DNA from: Jongsikchunia kroppenstedtii DSM 45133
Lineage (GTDB): Bacteria; Actinomycetota; Actinomycetes; Mycobacteriales; Mycobacteriaceae
Length of the DNA stretch: 64,000 bases
Assembly (NCBI RefSeq): GCF_000380485.1
Contig: NZ_AQYG01000050.1
Location: 124,001 to 188,000 of the forward strand
Direction of reading: 5' to 3'
The notes beneath the pieces were generated by a model. It saw only the letters and a program-made list of their open reading frames with translations, was not told the origin of the DNA and searched no databases. The translations under genes were made by a program, and so were the position numbers. Shown piece after piece: positions 1-11,125 of the stretch. Position 1 is the first letter of the stretch. Every line of letters begins with the position of its first letter.

Positions 1-606
1 CGGCGTCCAGTAGCCGTACACCTGCGTCTGCGGACCCAGGTAGATGCGGTAGCGCAGCGTGTACTTCCCGTCCGCGGGGACCGGTGGCGGTGGCGGCGAG
101 ACCGTCCGCAGGTCGAAGGTGACGGTCGTCTTGAACGGCGTCGTGAGCGCCTGCGGATTGAAGTTCGTGTACGGCGCCTGGTAGCGCTGATCCGCCGGGA
201 AGCTCGCGGGCAGCGCCCCCCGCAACGACCCGCCGGAGTCCGACGGGCTCGGCGGCGTGTACCGGGCGACCGGACGCTTGGCGCCGTTGATGTATCGCCA
301 CGGCGCCGGCAGCGGGGCCGCCGGCACCGGGCCGGTTGACACCAACGGGGCATCCGGCGGCGCCCACGCCTGGTCCTCCTGGGCGAACCAGTAGTCCATG
401 GTCATCCAGTTGTGCGAGTTCGTGTAGTTGAGCATCGTGAACGTGACCCGACACCCGAGATTGTCGGCGGTCGCAGTCAGATGCGCCCCCGCACCCGCCG
501 GCGGTTCGACGGCCTGCGCCGTCCCCGCCCCCGCCATGGTCGCCGCCCCGACCGCCAATCCGATCGCGGCACCAACCGACGCGAGAGTTCGCGCATACCG
601 TTTCAT
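1..606 (-). CDS. Secreted protein of unknown function (3' end cut by window)
   Basis: The frame is open from an ATG at 606 to the window edge (202 codons), so the C-terminus is missing. A strong ribosome site (GGAGGAGGGG) precedes the ATG. The N-terminus MKRYARTLAS followed by a hydrophobic Ala/Gly stretch ending near TAQA is a typical Sec signal peptide of about 30 residues, so the product is exported. The mature part is rich in Pro, Tyr and Trp, with a Pro run (SPPPPPVP) near residue 180. I recognise no catalytic motif. It follows the secreted lipase gene on the same strand, but a repeat-filled gap of about 190 bases separates them, so co-transcription is doubtful. Export is well supported; function is unknown. 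Confidence 0.75.
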   Translation of the reverse strand, partial: MKRYARTLASVGAAIGLAVGAATMAGAGTAQAVEPPAGAGAHLTATADNLGCRVTFTMLNYTNSHNWMTMDYWFAQEDQAWAPPDAPLVSTGPVPAAPLPAPWRYINGAKRPVARYTPPSPSDSGGSLRGALPASFPADQRYQAPYTNFNPQALTTPFKTTVTFDLRTVSPPPPPVPADGKYTLRYRIYLGPQTQVYGYWTP

Positions 607-714
607 CAGCCCCTCCTCCGATTCGAGTAGAAGGTAGCTGTCGGATTCACTTCATTCGAGCGAATCGGCCAGATCCAACAGCACGACGGCGACGGACAAT
701 TGCCGTCCCATACA

Positions 715-786
715 GAAATCCGCGCCGCCTTTGTGGATGCGCGCCAGCTGTAGCTGTCGCGGATCCACGCAAGCGGCGCGGATTTC
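715..786. repeat. Nested-palindrome intergenic repeat, copy 1
   Basis: Outer arms AAATCCGCGCC and GGCGCGGATTT enclose inner arms related to GGATCCGCGCC and its complement around an AGCTGTAGCT centre. The same design recurs at 10973, 23162 and 30925. This copy is slightly degenerate in its inner arms. Confidence 0.8.
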
Positions 787-800
787 ACGTACGGGTGGGC

Positions 801-2075
801 CTACCGGTTGAACTGATCCAGAACGAAGTTCTCCCCCGGCAGCAGCGTGGTCAGCATCGGCACCGCATGGTTGATCACCAGGCCGGGGAAGATCGGCGGC
901 GTCGTGTTGGTCACGAAATCGACGTTCGCCCCGCGCGCCCGCCAGTCGGCGACCATCTGCTTGACCTGTCCGTACGGGATGATGTCGTCATTGGTCGCGC
1001 CCTCGACGAAGACCGGCGCATTCGGCTTGAGGCCACCGATGCGCTGCTCGGCGAACACCGAGTTGAGCTCCGGATGCCGATCGATCACCTGGCTCAATGA
1101 CTCGCCCGACCGCGTCCACGAACTGGTGTGCTGGAACGGGTACTGCAGGATGATGTCGCCGATGCAGGAGTGGGACAGCCGCTCCAGCGCGGCCTTGCCG
1201 GCCGGGGAGGTCTCCTGGTCAACCACCTTGCGCACCAAGGGATACCGCGCCTCCAGGCCATTGATCGCGAACCCGATCACGCCGACGATCGCCGTCCCGT
1301 CCACCTGCCGCAGCACCTGCCGCAGATCCGCCGGGGGCGCACCGGCGTAGGTGCCCTTCACGTTCAGGTCGGGCGCGTACGTCTGGGCCATTTCGGCCGC
1401 GGACGCCGCCGCGCCGCCGCCCTGCGAGTAACCCTCGAATCCGACCGGCGAGTTCGCTGGCGCCCCAGCGAGTTTCAGCGCCGCACGGGCGCCGTCGAGC
1501 ATCGCGTGCCCTTCCTCGACCCGATTGACATAGGTGTGGATCCCCGGGGTTCCGAGTCCGATGTAGTCGGTGACGAATACCCGCACCCCATGGAGCAGAA
1601 GGTAATTCATCTCGAGGGCGAAGTAGTTGACGCCGATGCTCCGTTGGTTCACATCGACCGACATCGGGAACGACATCATCTTCGACGGCGCGCACTGGTC
1701 GCCCTGGCCGATGGTGCCCGGGCCGATCACGACGGTGGGCTGCGGCCCCTTGCCGGCCCACGCCGCGGTCGGCTGCACGAACGTGCCCGTCACCGCGGCG
1801 GGCGTCCCGTCCTGATATCGCGACGTGTACATCACGCGCTGCGCGTTGCCCGGCCACTGATTCGGCATGCCCGGAATCTGCAGCAGTAGCGGCATCGAGT
1901 CGGACCGGATGACCGAGCCCGGCGTGGCCGGAACCTTCGCCGGCGGCGTGTAGAAGTCCGCGGCCGAGGCCGTCGGTGCCAGCACTGCCATTCCGGTCGT
2001 TGCCGCTATCACGGCCGCCGATGCAACGGCGATAGCCCGTATCCGTCTGGTGAATTTGTAAGTCCCGCGCCTCAT
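801..2075 (-). CDS. Secretory (LIP-family) lipase
   Basis: A 424-residue exported alpha/beta hydrolase resembling fungal and actinobacterial secretory lipases, which hydrolyse triacylglycerols or other esters outside the cell. Residues 1-38 form a signal peptide: an Arg-rich start, a hydrophobic core and an Ala-x-Ala end (TASAAD). The nucleophile elbow GYSQGG places the catalytic Ser at about 217, and a late NDDIIP segment and an NHAVP segment are candidates for the acid and base. The ATG at 2075 has no clear ribosome site, so the start is less certain than the frame. A short imperfect palindrome lies just upstream (2085-2102). It is transcribed alone or with the next secreted gene. Confidence 0.85.
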   Translation of the reverse strand: MRRGTYKFTRRIRAIAVASAAVIAATTGMAVLAPTASAADFYTPPAKVPATPGSVIRSDSMPLLLQIPGMPNQWPGNAQRVMYTSRYQDGTPAAVTGTFVQPTAAWAGKGPQPTVVIGPGTIGQGDQCAPSKMMSFPMSVDVNQRSIGVNYFALEMNYLLLHGVRVFVTDYIGLGTPGIHTYVNRVEEGHAMLDGARAALKLAGAPANSPVGFEGYSQGGGAAASAAEMAQTYAPDLNVKGTYAGAPPADLRQVLRQVDGTAIVGVIGFAINGLEARYPLVRKVVDQETSPAGKAALERLSHSCIGDIILQYPFQHTSSWTRSGESLSQVIDRHPELNSVFAEQRIGGLKPNAPVFVEGATNDDIIPYGQVKQMVADWRARGANVDFVTNTTPPIFPGLVINHAVPMLTTLLPGENFVLDQFNR

Positions 2076-2084
2076 GGTCGGCGA

Positions 2085-2102
2085 AGTTACCGAACGGTAG
2101 CT
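2085..2102. promoter_or_regulatory. Imperfect palindrome upstream of the lipase gene
   Basis: GTTACCG and CGGTAGC flank AA, one mismatch from a perfect inverted repeat, about ten bases before the lipase start. The size and position would suit an operator. No regulator gene is adjacent. Confidence 0.3.
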
Positions 2103-2189
2103 AGGTCGGTGTGCGCGGGGTCACCAAGACTGCGCAATCGGACGCCGACCCGGCCGGCAACGCTGATCCGCCCCGGCCGAAGTCGGAAG

Positions 2190-4483
<2,294 letters not shown>

Positions 4484-4725
4484 GCGCTTAGGGTACCCAT
4501 CAGCAGACGGCGCCGACCTTCGGCCTCTGGCCGCGCTCCAGCGGTTTTGCCTGGCTAAGCCCGCGACGCGGGGCCGATGGCGCGCAGGTGTGACGTACTC
4601 CGCACCCGACATTCCGCCAGCCGGAATCAGACAGCCCGCAGTCTCAGCTAGCTCCCAGGCGACTCCGAGGTCGATACCAACCTTCGCCCTTAGCGTCGAG
4701 AACATCGACATCTAGAGGAGTCGCC

Positions 4726-5694
4726 ATGACCGAGCACATTCAGATCGGCAATACCGCGCTCGCGGTCACCGATCCGGCGCACGCGGATTCGGCGCGCCGG
4801 ATCGCGGGCCGGGTGCTCGATGCGGTGTCCGCCGCCGCCGATCGGCATCAGCCCGCATCGGAGATCGCCCGGCTGAACGCCGACGCCGCGGACAGCCCCC
4901 TGCAGCGGCGGATCTCACCGATCCTGGCCTCGATCCTGCATGCCGCGATCGCCGCGCATCACCGCACCGAAGGCCTGGTCACCCCGACCGTGGGCGGCGC
5001 CCTGACCGCCTTGGGCTTCGGCCCCGATCAACCCGAGACGCTCGCCGCGCCCGGGCGACGGGCGGCCCGGGTACCGCTGCCGCACCTGCATCGCCAGGAC
5101 CTGGCGATGGTGGCCGGAACCGCCCTGGACCTCGGTGCCATCGCCGGACCGTGGGCCGCCGACACCATCGCCCGGCAGATCGTCGCCGCCACCGGCAGCG
5201 GTGTCCTGGTGGGGGTCGACGGCAACGTCGCCGTCGCCGGGCCCGCACCTCGCGGCGGCTGGCAGGTCCTCGTCGGGGACGGGATGGACGGCGCCGACCC
5301 GGCCGGTCACCCCCAGCCGCTCGCGCGCGTGGCGTTGACCGGCGGCGGGCTCGCGACCTCCAGCACGATCGCCCGCAATCGGCAGGTGCAGCGGGGCCCG
5401 CGGGTCACCGACGTCTGCGACATCATCGACCCGCGGATGGGTGCGCCGGTCGGCCGCTTCTTCCGGACCGTCAGCGTGACGGCGCCGTCCTGCGTCGCGG
5501 CCAACACCATCAGCCTGCAGGCCGTGGTCGCCGGCCGACCGGCGATCAGCCGGCTACGGCGCTGGGGACAGACCGCGCGGCTGGTCCAGTGGGACGGCTC
5601 GATCGTGCACACCGGTCGCTGGCCCGCCGACTCCGAACTGAGCACCCCGGCGCCGGCCCATCTGCACACCCACGAACTCAAGGAACTGGCATGA
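4726..5694 (+). CDS. Divergent ApbE-like protein (FAD:protein FMN transferase family)
   Basis: A 322-residue relative of ApbE, which transfers FMN from FAD to threonine of target flavoproteins or binds FAD. Family blocks are recognisable: SEIARLNA (45-52), LDLGAIAGPWAAD (134-146), GGGLATSS (206-213), DIIDPRMGAP (232-241) and TAPSCVAANTIS. Two positions that are usually conserved differ. The LGAIAKGWAAD lysine-glycine pair is Gly-Pro here, and the late Asp that helps hold the metal is Asn 260. There is no lipobox or signal peptide. GAGGAG precedes the ATG at 4726. The stop overlaps the start of the next small membrane protein. It may have reduced or altered activity; that is inference. Confidence 0.75.
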   Translation: MTEHIQIGNTALAVTDPAHADSARRIAGRVLDAVSAAADRHQPASEIARLNADAADSPLQRRISPILASILHAAIAAHHRTEGLVTPTVGGALTALGFGPDQPETLAAPGRRAARVPLPHLHRQDLAMVAGTALDLGAIAGPWAADTIARQIVAATGSGVLVGVDGNVAVAGPAPRGGWQVLVGDGMDGADPAGHPQPLARVALTGGGLATSSTIARNRQVQRGPRVTDVCDIIDPRMGAPVGRFFRTVSVTAPSCVAANTISLQAVVAGRPAISRLRRWGQTARLVQWDGSIVHTGRWPADSELSTPAPAHLHTHELKELA

Positions 5695-5957
5695 ACGTCC
5701 CGTCCGCCCGCGAAACGTCCGGCATCCCGCTGGTCCAGGACCGTCACCTGGTGGTGCAGGCACCCGGCGCCCAACCGTTGAGCGATCGCACCCGACGCTG
5801 GATCGGCAACATCGTCGCCGCCGCGGCGATCGGCGCGATCGGGCTGATCGGCGCGCCGATGCTGATGCATGCGGACAATCCGTCCGCCTCGGTCCCCGGC
5901 ACCGCCCTCACCACCAGCGCCGACGGCCAGGCCGGCAACCTGGTGACCGCGCCCTGA
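5691..5957 (+). CDS. Small single-span membrane protein coupled to the ApbE-like gene
   Basis: An 88-residue protein whose ATG overlaps the stop of the ApbE-like gene (ATGA), implying coupled translation. It has a hydrophilic N-terminus of about 36 residues, one transmembrane segment (about 37-58, rich in Ile, Ala and Gly) and a short Ser/Thr/Gly-rich tail. I recognise no family. The context suggests a membrane partner or flavinylation target of the ApbE-like protein. No clear target-threonine motif is visible, so this stays speculative. Confidence 0.6.
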   Translation: MNVPSARETSGIPLVQDRHLVVQAPGAQPLSDRTRRWIGNIVAAAAIGAIGLIGAPMLMHADNPSASVPGTALTTSADGQAGNLVTAP

Positions 5958-6018
5958 GCCCGGCCTGATGCCCGCGTCCCGCCACCCCCGCGACTACTAG
6001 GTCACCTACGATTCACCC

Positions 6019-7269
6019 GTGCCGCCGACGACCACGGGTGTCCATCCCGCCCCCAGTGTCAGCGCGACCCCTCGGATCAGGGCGACGCTGTCTACCTGGG
6101 GCGACACCCTGATCGCGCATCGGCGAACGCTCGAGCCGATCCTGGTCTTCCTGCTGATCCGAATGATCGGGCTGCTGGTGCTCGAGCGCGCCGCCCAGCT
6201 GCATGACCGCGGGCTCGGCAGTCTGCTGTCCGCCTGGGACGGCCGATGGATGCTGGCGATCGCCCAGCACGGATACAGCAATGTGCCGTCCACGCAGACC
6301 GACGTCAACGGCGTGCACACGGCCACCACCGCCTACGCGTTCTTCCCGGGTTACCCGTATGTGGTCCGCTGGATCTCCGCCCTGCCCGGCGTGACCGTAT
6401 TCGGCGCGGCCATCGCGGTGAACGTCGTCTTCGGTTGCGCTGCAGCGGTTGCGGTCTGCCGGATCGGTACCCGGTGCGCCGAGATGATGACGGATCGCAA
6501 ACGGATCTTCGGCGGTCCGGGGCCGATCGATGCTGATCGGGCGGGGCTGCTGCTCACCGCGCTGTTCGCCGCCGCCCCCATGGCGGTCGTGTTCTCGATG
6601 GCCTACACGGAGGCGATGTTCTGCGCCCTGGCCGCCTGGGCGCTGGTCGGCGTGCTGGAGCGGCGCTGGCTGCTCGCCGGATTCTGCACGCTCGCAGCCG
6701 GATTCAGCCGGCCGACCGCGGTGGTGCTCATCGCCGTGGTGGCATTCGCCGCGCTCGCGGCGCGGCGCGACGGCTGGCGGGCGTGGGCCGCGATCGTGCT
6801 CAGCCCCATCGGTTACGTCACCTACCTGTGCATCGTGTGGGCGCAGACCGGCCACGTCGACGGCTGGTCGCGGATCCAATCCGAGGGCTGGGGAACGACT
6901 TTCGACTGGGGCCGGAACACCTGGGATTTCCTCAACTACTCACTGGTGAACTCGTCGGAGGTGGCGCCGGTCGCGTCGTCGTGCATCGTGATCGCCACCG
7001 CCGTGCTGGCGCTGGTGATGTGGGGCGAGCGGGTGCCCTGGCCGATCTCGCTCTACGGCACCGGCGTTCTCGCGTCGATCGTGCTGACCAGCGGATTGAT
7101 GATGAGTCGGCCGCGGTTGCTACTGCCCGCCTTCGTGATCATGGTGCCGATCGCAATCGGCCTGGCGCGCAGCCGATTGCCGGTGCAGCTGACGGTCTGC
7201 GGCGCGCTGGTGGCATTCAGCTCCTGGTTCGGCGCCCACATGCTCACCGTCTTCCCCCACGCGATGTAG
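6019..7269 (+). CDS. GT-C mannosyltransferase, PIG-V-like integral membrane protein
   Basis: A 416-residue polytopic protein that starts with GTG and has about ten hydrophobic segments. The motif SAWDGRWMLAIAQHGY near residue 70 and AFFPGYP near residue 110 match the PIG-V-like family, in which the first acidic loop holds the catalytic Asp. Members use polyprenyl-phosphate mannose outside the membrane. The acceptor here could be a cell-envelope glycan or protein and cannot be read from sequence. It lies alone between the ApbE pair and the insertion sequence. Confidence 0.75.
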   Translation: MPPTTTGVHPAPSVSATPRIRATLSTWGDTLIAHRRTLEPILVFLLIRMIGLLVLERAAQLHDRGLGSLLSAWDGRWMLAIAQHGYSNVPSTQTDVNGVHTATTAYAFFPGYPYVVRWISALPGVTVFGAAIAVNVVFGCAAAVAVCRIGTRCAEMMTDRKRIFGGPGPIDADRAGLLLTALFAAAPMAVVFSMAYTEAMFCALAAWALVGVLERRWLLAGFCTLAAGFSRPTAVVLIAVVAFAALAARRDGWRAWAAIVLSPIGYVTYLCIVWAQTGHVDGWSRIQSEGWGTTFDWGRNTWDFLNYSLVNSSEVAPVASSCIVIATAVLALVMWGERVPWPISLYGTGVLASIVLTSGLMMSRPRLLLPAFVIMVPIAIGLARSRLPVQLTVCGALVAFSSWFGAHMLTVFPHAM

Positions 7270-7362
7270 CTCTCTGGCGCCAGCTGACCGACCGGCTGCG
7301 TTATCAGGAGCTCCGCAGGGGAAAGCGCCCTAGCGGAACTCCTTCTGACGCTCCTATGTCTG

Positions 7363-8433
7363 TCAAGCGAGCGCGGGAGTTTCCAGTAGTCGGTAGAGGT
7401 CTCGTGCGATGTAGCGCTTGAGGCAGCGGCGGATTTCTCGTGGTGTTTTGCCTTCGCTGGTGCGGCGTTCGATGTAGTTGCGGGTGCGTTCGTCGTGTTT
7501 GGTTCGGCAGATGACGATGGTGTGCAGTGCGCGGTTGAGGTGTCGATCGCCGCGGCGGTTGATGCGGTAGCGGGTGGTGACTTGGCCGCTGCTGGCCGGT
7601 AGCGGTGCGACGCCGGCGAGCATGGCGAAGGCGGCTTCGGAGTGGATCCGGCCCGGGTGGGACCAGGCGCACAAGATGGTTGCGGCCACGATCGGTCCGA
7701 TGCCGGGCTGGGCGAGCAGGTCGGGGCGCCAGGCGCGCACGATCGTGGCGATCTCTCGTTCGTGAGTGGTGGCTTCTGTTGTGAGAGTGCGGATTCGGTG
7801 TGCGAGGGTGCGCAGTGTGGTGATCGTGGTGCGGGTTTCGATATCTGCTGTGCGGGGGATCCTCAGACGGATTGCCACTGCCGGAAACGTCGATACTGAC
7901 CGCCCGTGGAAGCGTTGCCGAATGGGGTCGGGGGCGGTGACGATCAGGCCGAACAGCTGCCGTTTGGTGCTGGCGGCACCCTCGACTGCCGAGCGCCGGG
8001 CTGCAAGCAGCAGCGATAGGGATTGGCGTTCGCGGGCGTGGTCACCGGCCCCGCGGGGTGTGCCGATCCGGTCACGTTGCAGTGCTTCCCGACCTGCGCG
8101 GATGGCGTCGATCGGGTCGGATTTGGCGCCGTTGCGGCGGGCCGAACGCACCGGCCGGTCGAGTTCGATGACCAGTTCGTGACGGGCAGTCAGGTAGCGG
8201 GACAGGCCGGCGCCGAAGCTGCCGGTGCCCTCGATCGCCCAGCCACGCGTGGTGGTGCGCTGGTCGGCGAACTCGGTGAGCTGTTGATAACCCTCAGCTG
8301 TGGCGTTGATGGTGATTTGGTCAAGTACTGCACCGGTTTTGGTATTGATCGCGGCTGCGCAATGGGTGCGGGTGTGGGTGTCGACGCCGATGATGACATC
8401 GACCAATTCGCATGGATCGGTCACACTGGTCAT
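7363..8433 (-). CDS. IS110-family transposase (DEDD recombinase)
   Basis: A 356-residue recombinase of the IS110 family, which uses a RuvC-like DEDD domain plus a C-terminal serine domain guided by a bridge RNA. The first Asp lies in IIGVDTHTRTH (about 18), the Glu in AIEGTGSFG, and the final pair in AKSDPIDAIRA. The C-terminal Transposase_20-type region holds QPGIGPIVAATIL, followed by a serine-bearing ASSGQ and a RINRRGDRHLNRAL block. The ATG at 8433 is preceded by AAGGAGAG. The open frame continues upstream, but only as non-coding sequence. The gene looks intact and full length. Confidence 0.92.
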   Translation of the reverse strand: MTSVTDPCELVDVIIGVDTHTRTHCAAAINTKTGAVLDQITINATAEGYQQLTEFADQRTTTRGWAIEGTGSFGAGLSRYLTARHELVIELDRPVRSARRNGAKSDPIDAIRAGREALQRDRIGTPRGAGDHARERQSLSLLLAARRSAVEGAASTKRQLFGLIVTAPDPIRQRFHGRSVSTFPAVAIRLRIPRTADIETRTTITTLRTLAHRIRTLTTEATTHEREIATIVRAWRPDLLAQPGIGPIVAATILCAWSHPGRIHSEAAFAMLAGVAPLPASSGQVTTRYRINRRGDRHLNRALHTIVICRTKHDERTRNYIERRTSEGKTPREIRRCLKRYIARDLYRLLETPALA

Positions 8434-8714
8434 GCGTTCTCTCCTTGCCGGGATAGGACGTGGTTCCGGTTCGGTTCGGAGATGCGGCGGGACTGTGATG
8501 GGACACGATCGGCGCTGTGAACGCCGGTCGGTCAGGCTCCTGATCAGGCCAGCTGCTCCGGCCGGGCCGGGGCCGGCGACCACAGGCGGACAAGTCAGAA
8601 GAAGGGCACGAAGCCAGCCTTGCCAGGGGACACACTCGTGATCACCGGTTACAGCCCAGCACGATCACGGCCGCAGATGAAGTCTCACAGCCTTGCCGCT
8701 CGCCCAGCTGATCG
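8434..8714 (-). ncRNA. Predicted bridge RNA region of the IS110 element
   Basis: About 280 bases without a supported gene lie between the transposase start and the hairpin near the tetR gene. In IS110-group elements this end is transcribed into the bridge RNA that pairs with target and donor DNA. I can place the region but cannot assign the two guide loops by eye. Called from family knowledge and position only. Confidence 0.35.
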
Positions 8715-8745
8715 CCAGATAGCCGTGATGTCCAGGGCTATCTGG
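8715..8745. terminator. Perfect 10-bp hairpin at the end of the tetR gene
   Basis: CCAGATAGCC (8715-8724) pairs exactly with GGCTATCTGG (8736-8745) across an 11-base loop, overlapping the tetR stop codon. There is no T-run. It may act as a 3' end, or be the target next to which the insertion sequence landed. Confidence 0.45.
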
Positions 8746-9397
8746 TTGCGGCACTTCGAGTCGCGAATCCGTGGCAGAGATCGTCGACGCCCCGACGCAG
8801 CATCGCGTCCGCATCGATCAGGGTCTGAATCCCGCCTGATGCAACGAGATTCACGATCGGCTCGGGCACTCGGCTCGGCTCGTGGGCGAGCAGCTCATGC
8901 CAGATCGCCTCTGGCTCATCGGGTTCGGGGTTGTCCGTGATGAAGTTGACCGATACGCCCAGCACGTAGTTCCACAGGATGTAGGCCATCTGCGCGGCCT
9001 CGGCATCGGTGGCGGCGACCGGGGCGAACACCTCCATCAACCACGCCAGCGACCGCAACGACTCCGGTCCCATGTTGTGCCGAGGATTGGTCAACGCGTA
9101 CATGATCCACGGGTGCTGCTGGTACATCCGCCAGTCGATGTCGGCGGCCAGATGCGCATCGGCCCGCCAGTCGCCGGACAGCGTCGGCGGATAGGCGAAG
9201 TTCCCGATCACCTCTTCCACCATGATCCCGACGAGCTGGTCCTTGTCGGCGACGTGGCGATATAGCGACATCGCGCCGACGCCGAGCGAGTCGGCGATCT
9301 TGCGCATCGACAGGCCGTCCAGGCCGTCCGCGTCGGCGAGTTCGATCGCCGCTGCGACGATCGCTTCTTGGGATAGTTTGCCAGTGTGAGCTGCCAT
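8738..9397 (-). CDS. TetR-family repressor of the divergent MFS exporter
   Basis: A 219-residue repressor. The N-terminal helix-turn-helix covers about residues 8-55 (IVAAAIELADADG then MRKIADSLGVGAMSLYRHV). The C-terminal domain resembles the TetR_C class of tetracycline-type regulators (many Trp/Met/Pro, HNMGPESLR). It is divergent from an MFS drug exporter, and a palindrome fills the 70-base gap, the classic layout of a repressor controlling its own gene and an efflux pump. The inducer is unknown. Confidence 0.88.
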   Translation of the reverse strand: MAAHTGKLSQEAIVAAAIELADADGLDGLSMRKIADSLGVGAMSLYRHVADKDQLVGIMVEEVIGNFAYPPTLSGDWRADAHLAADIDWRMYQQHPWIMYALTNPRHNMGPESLRSLAWLMEVFAPVAATDAEAAQMAYILWNYVLGVSVNFITDNPEPDEPEAIWHELLAHEPSRVPEPIVNLVASGGIQTLIDADAMLRRGVDDLCHGFATRSAATR

Positions 9398-9399
9398 GG

Positions 9400-9430
9400 G
9401 TACAGTGTACGCTATGTGCGTACGGCGTAC
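9400..9430. promoter_or_regulatory. Probable TetR operator between tetR and the MFS gene
   Basis: GTACAGTGTACGC and GCGTACGGCGTAC form an inverted repeat around TATGT, with GTAC repeated four times, in the divergent promoter gap. Position and symmetry fit binding of the adjacent repressor. Confidence 0.65.
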
Positions 9431-9467
9431 GCGCCGTGAGTTTCAAACAATGAGTTAGAGGTGTGAC

Positions 9468-10973
9468 ATGCGTTCGCGGTGGGCGGGCCTGGCGGTACTG
9501 GTACTGCCGGTGTTCCTGGTCTCGATGGATATCTCGGTGCTGTTCCTGGCGATTCCGAAACTGTCGGAAAGCCTGCAGCCTTCGGCTGCCGAACAGCTGT
9601 GGATCCTCGACATCTACGGCTTCCTGATCGCCGGACTGCTGATCACCATGGGCAACCTCGGTGATCGGCTGGGCCGGCGGCGCCTGCTGCTGGTCGGCGC
9701 CACGTTGTTCGGCGTCGCGTCGGTGATCGCCGCGTTCGCGCCGAACCCCGAGGTGCTGATCGGCGCCCGCGTGCTGATGGGCCTGGGCGGGGCGACGCTG
9801 ATGCCGTCGAGCCTCTCCCTGATCTCCAACATGTTCTCCGACGCCCGCGAACGCGGAACCGCGATCGGCGTCTGGACCGCGGCCTTCGCCGGCGGTACCG
9901 CCATCGGACCGGTCGTCGGCGGCGTCCTGCTCAACCACTTCTGGTGGGGCTCGGTGTTCCTGATCAACGTGCCGGTGCTGGTGATCCTGCTGACTGTCGG
10001 GCCGCTGATCCTGCCCGAGTTCCGTTCAGGGACAAAGGCTCCGTTCGACGTCCTCGGTGTCGTGCTGTCACTGGCCGCGATCTTCCCGCTGGTCTACGCG
10101 GTCAAGCACGTGGCCGCCGAAGGCGCCGACAGCACCTTCTGGATCACCGCGGTGTTCGGTGCGGTGGCCATGGCGCTGTTCATCCGGCATGAGCTGCGGG
10201 TCGAGCACCCGCTGCTGGACCTGTCGATGTTCCGCAACGTCGCGTTCTCGTCGGCCATCACGGCCGCGATGGTCGGCATGATGGGCACCTCGGCGGTCGC
10301 CTATCTCGCGGGCATCTACCTGCAGACGGTGCTCGGCAAGGACGTGCTGATCGCGGCCTACTTCGGCCTGCCGGCCGCGCTCGTGATCGCGGTGGTCTGC
10401 ATGCAGAGCGCGCCGCTGTCCCGGCTGATCGGCGTGCGATGGACATTCGTCACGGCACTGACGGTCGCGGCGCTGGGGACCGGCCTGATGCTCTTCGTCG
10501 GCACCTCGCAGGGCGCATGGATCTACGTCGCGGCGTCGGTCATCGCGGGTATCGGAGACGGCATCCTCTACGCGCTGGTGTCCGAGGTGGCTGTCGCCTC
10601 GGTCCCGCCGGAGCGTGCCGGGGCGGCGACAGGTATCTCTGAGACGTCGTTCGAGATGGGCACCGCGCTCGGCCTGGCGCTGCTCGGTTCGCTGGCCACC
10701 GTGGTCTTCCGGCACGGCGGGTCCGGATTCTCCGGCACGCTCGGCGAGACCGTCGACCATGCCAAGACACTCGACCCGGCCGCCGGTGCCGCGCTGATCG
10801 CGGACGCCAAGGACGCCTTCGTCAGCGGCGTGCACGTCGCCTCCGGCACGGCTGCGGCCCTGCTCGCGGTCATGGCCGTGGTGTGCGCCTTCGCGCTGCG
10901 GCCCAGGGCGAAGACGGCGGTGCCGGCCGAGCCGGTGGAGTCCCTGGCGGCGAAGTCGGCGCCGCTTCCGTAG
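9468..10973 (+). CDS. MFS multidrug exporter (DHA2, 14-span type)
   Basis: A 501-residue proton-driven efflux protein. The first span carries SMDISVLFLAIP, loop 2-3 has the motif GDRLGRRRLLLVG, and the motif-C-like stretch GGTAIGPVVGG lies in span 5; these are typical of the QacA/LfrA-like DHA2 group with about 14 spans. AGAGGT precedes the ATG at 9468. It is divergent from the tetR gene and probably repressed by it. The substrate is not predictable. A palindromic repeat begins right at the stop codon and may serve as the 3' end. Confidence 0.88.
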   Translation: MRSRWAGLAVLVLPVFLVSMDISVLFLAIPKLSESLQPSAAEQLWILDIYGFLIAGLLITMGNLGDRLGRRRLLLVGATLFGVASVIAAFAPNPEVLIGARVLMGLGGATLMPSSLSLISNMFSDARERGTAIGVWTAAFAGGTAIGPVVGGVLLNHFWWGSVFLINVPVLVILLTVGPLILPEFRSGTKAPFDVLGVVLSLAAIFPLVYAVKHVAAEGADSTFWITAVFGAVAMALFIRHELRVEHPLLDLSMFRNVAFSSAITAAMVGMMGTSAVAYLAGIYLQTVLGKDVLIAAYFGLPAALVIAVVCMQSAPLSRLIGVRWTFVTALTVAALGTGLMLFVGTSQGAWIYVAASVIAGIGDGILYALVSEVAVASVPPERAGAATGISETSFEMGTALGLALLGSLATVVFRHGGSGFSGTLGETVDHAKTLDPAAGAALIADAKDAFVSGVHVASGTAAALLAVMAVVCAFALRPRAKTAVPAEPVESLAAKSAPLP

Positions 10974-11042
10974 ATCCGCGCCACTTTCGTGGATCCGCGC
11001 CGCCTGCAACCGGCGCGGATCCACACAACCGGCGCGGATTTC
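10973..11042. repeat. Nested-palindrome intergenic repeat, copy 2
   Basis: Four GATCCGCGCC/GGCGCGGAT arms in the order in, in, out, out, starting at the MFS stop codon. The inner arms GGATCCGCGCC and GGCGCGGATCC are perfect complements. Confidence 0.85.
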
Positions 11043-11125
11043 GTGGGTGAGTGCGTTCGCGGTGGCGTGCAGAGCGGTGCGGCTCCCCTAGCATCGAAGT
11101 ACAGCCACTACCGAGGAGCTCGCCC

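Larger units (their letters stand above)
7275..8714 (-). mobile_element. IS110-family insertion sequence (boundaries approximate)
   Basis: The element comprises the transposase gene and a non-coding stretch of nearly 300 bases upstream of it. IS110 elements lack terminal inverted repeats, so the limits are only estimates. The right-hand limit is set by a perfect hairpin (8715-8745) that looks like host sequence at the tetR end; the left-hand limit is set by the end of the mannosyltransferase gene. In the IS110 group the 5' non-coding end encodes the bridge RNA, so that RNA is expected in 8434-8714. Confidence 0.65.
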
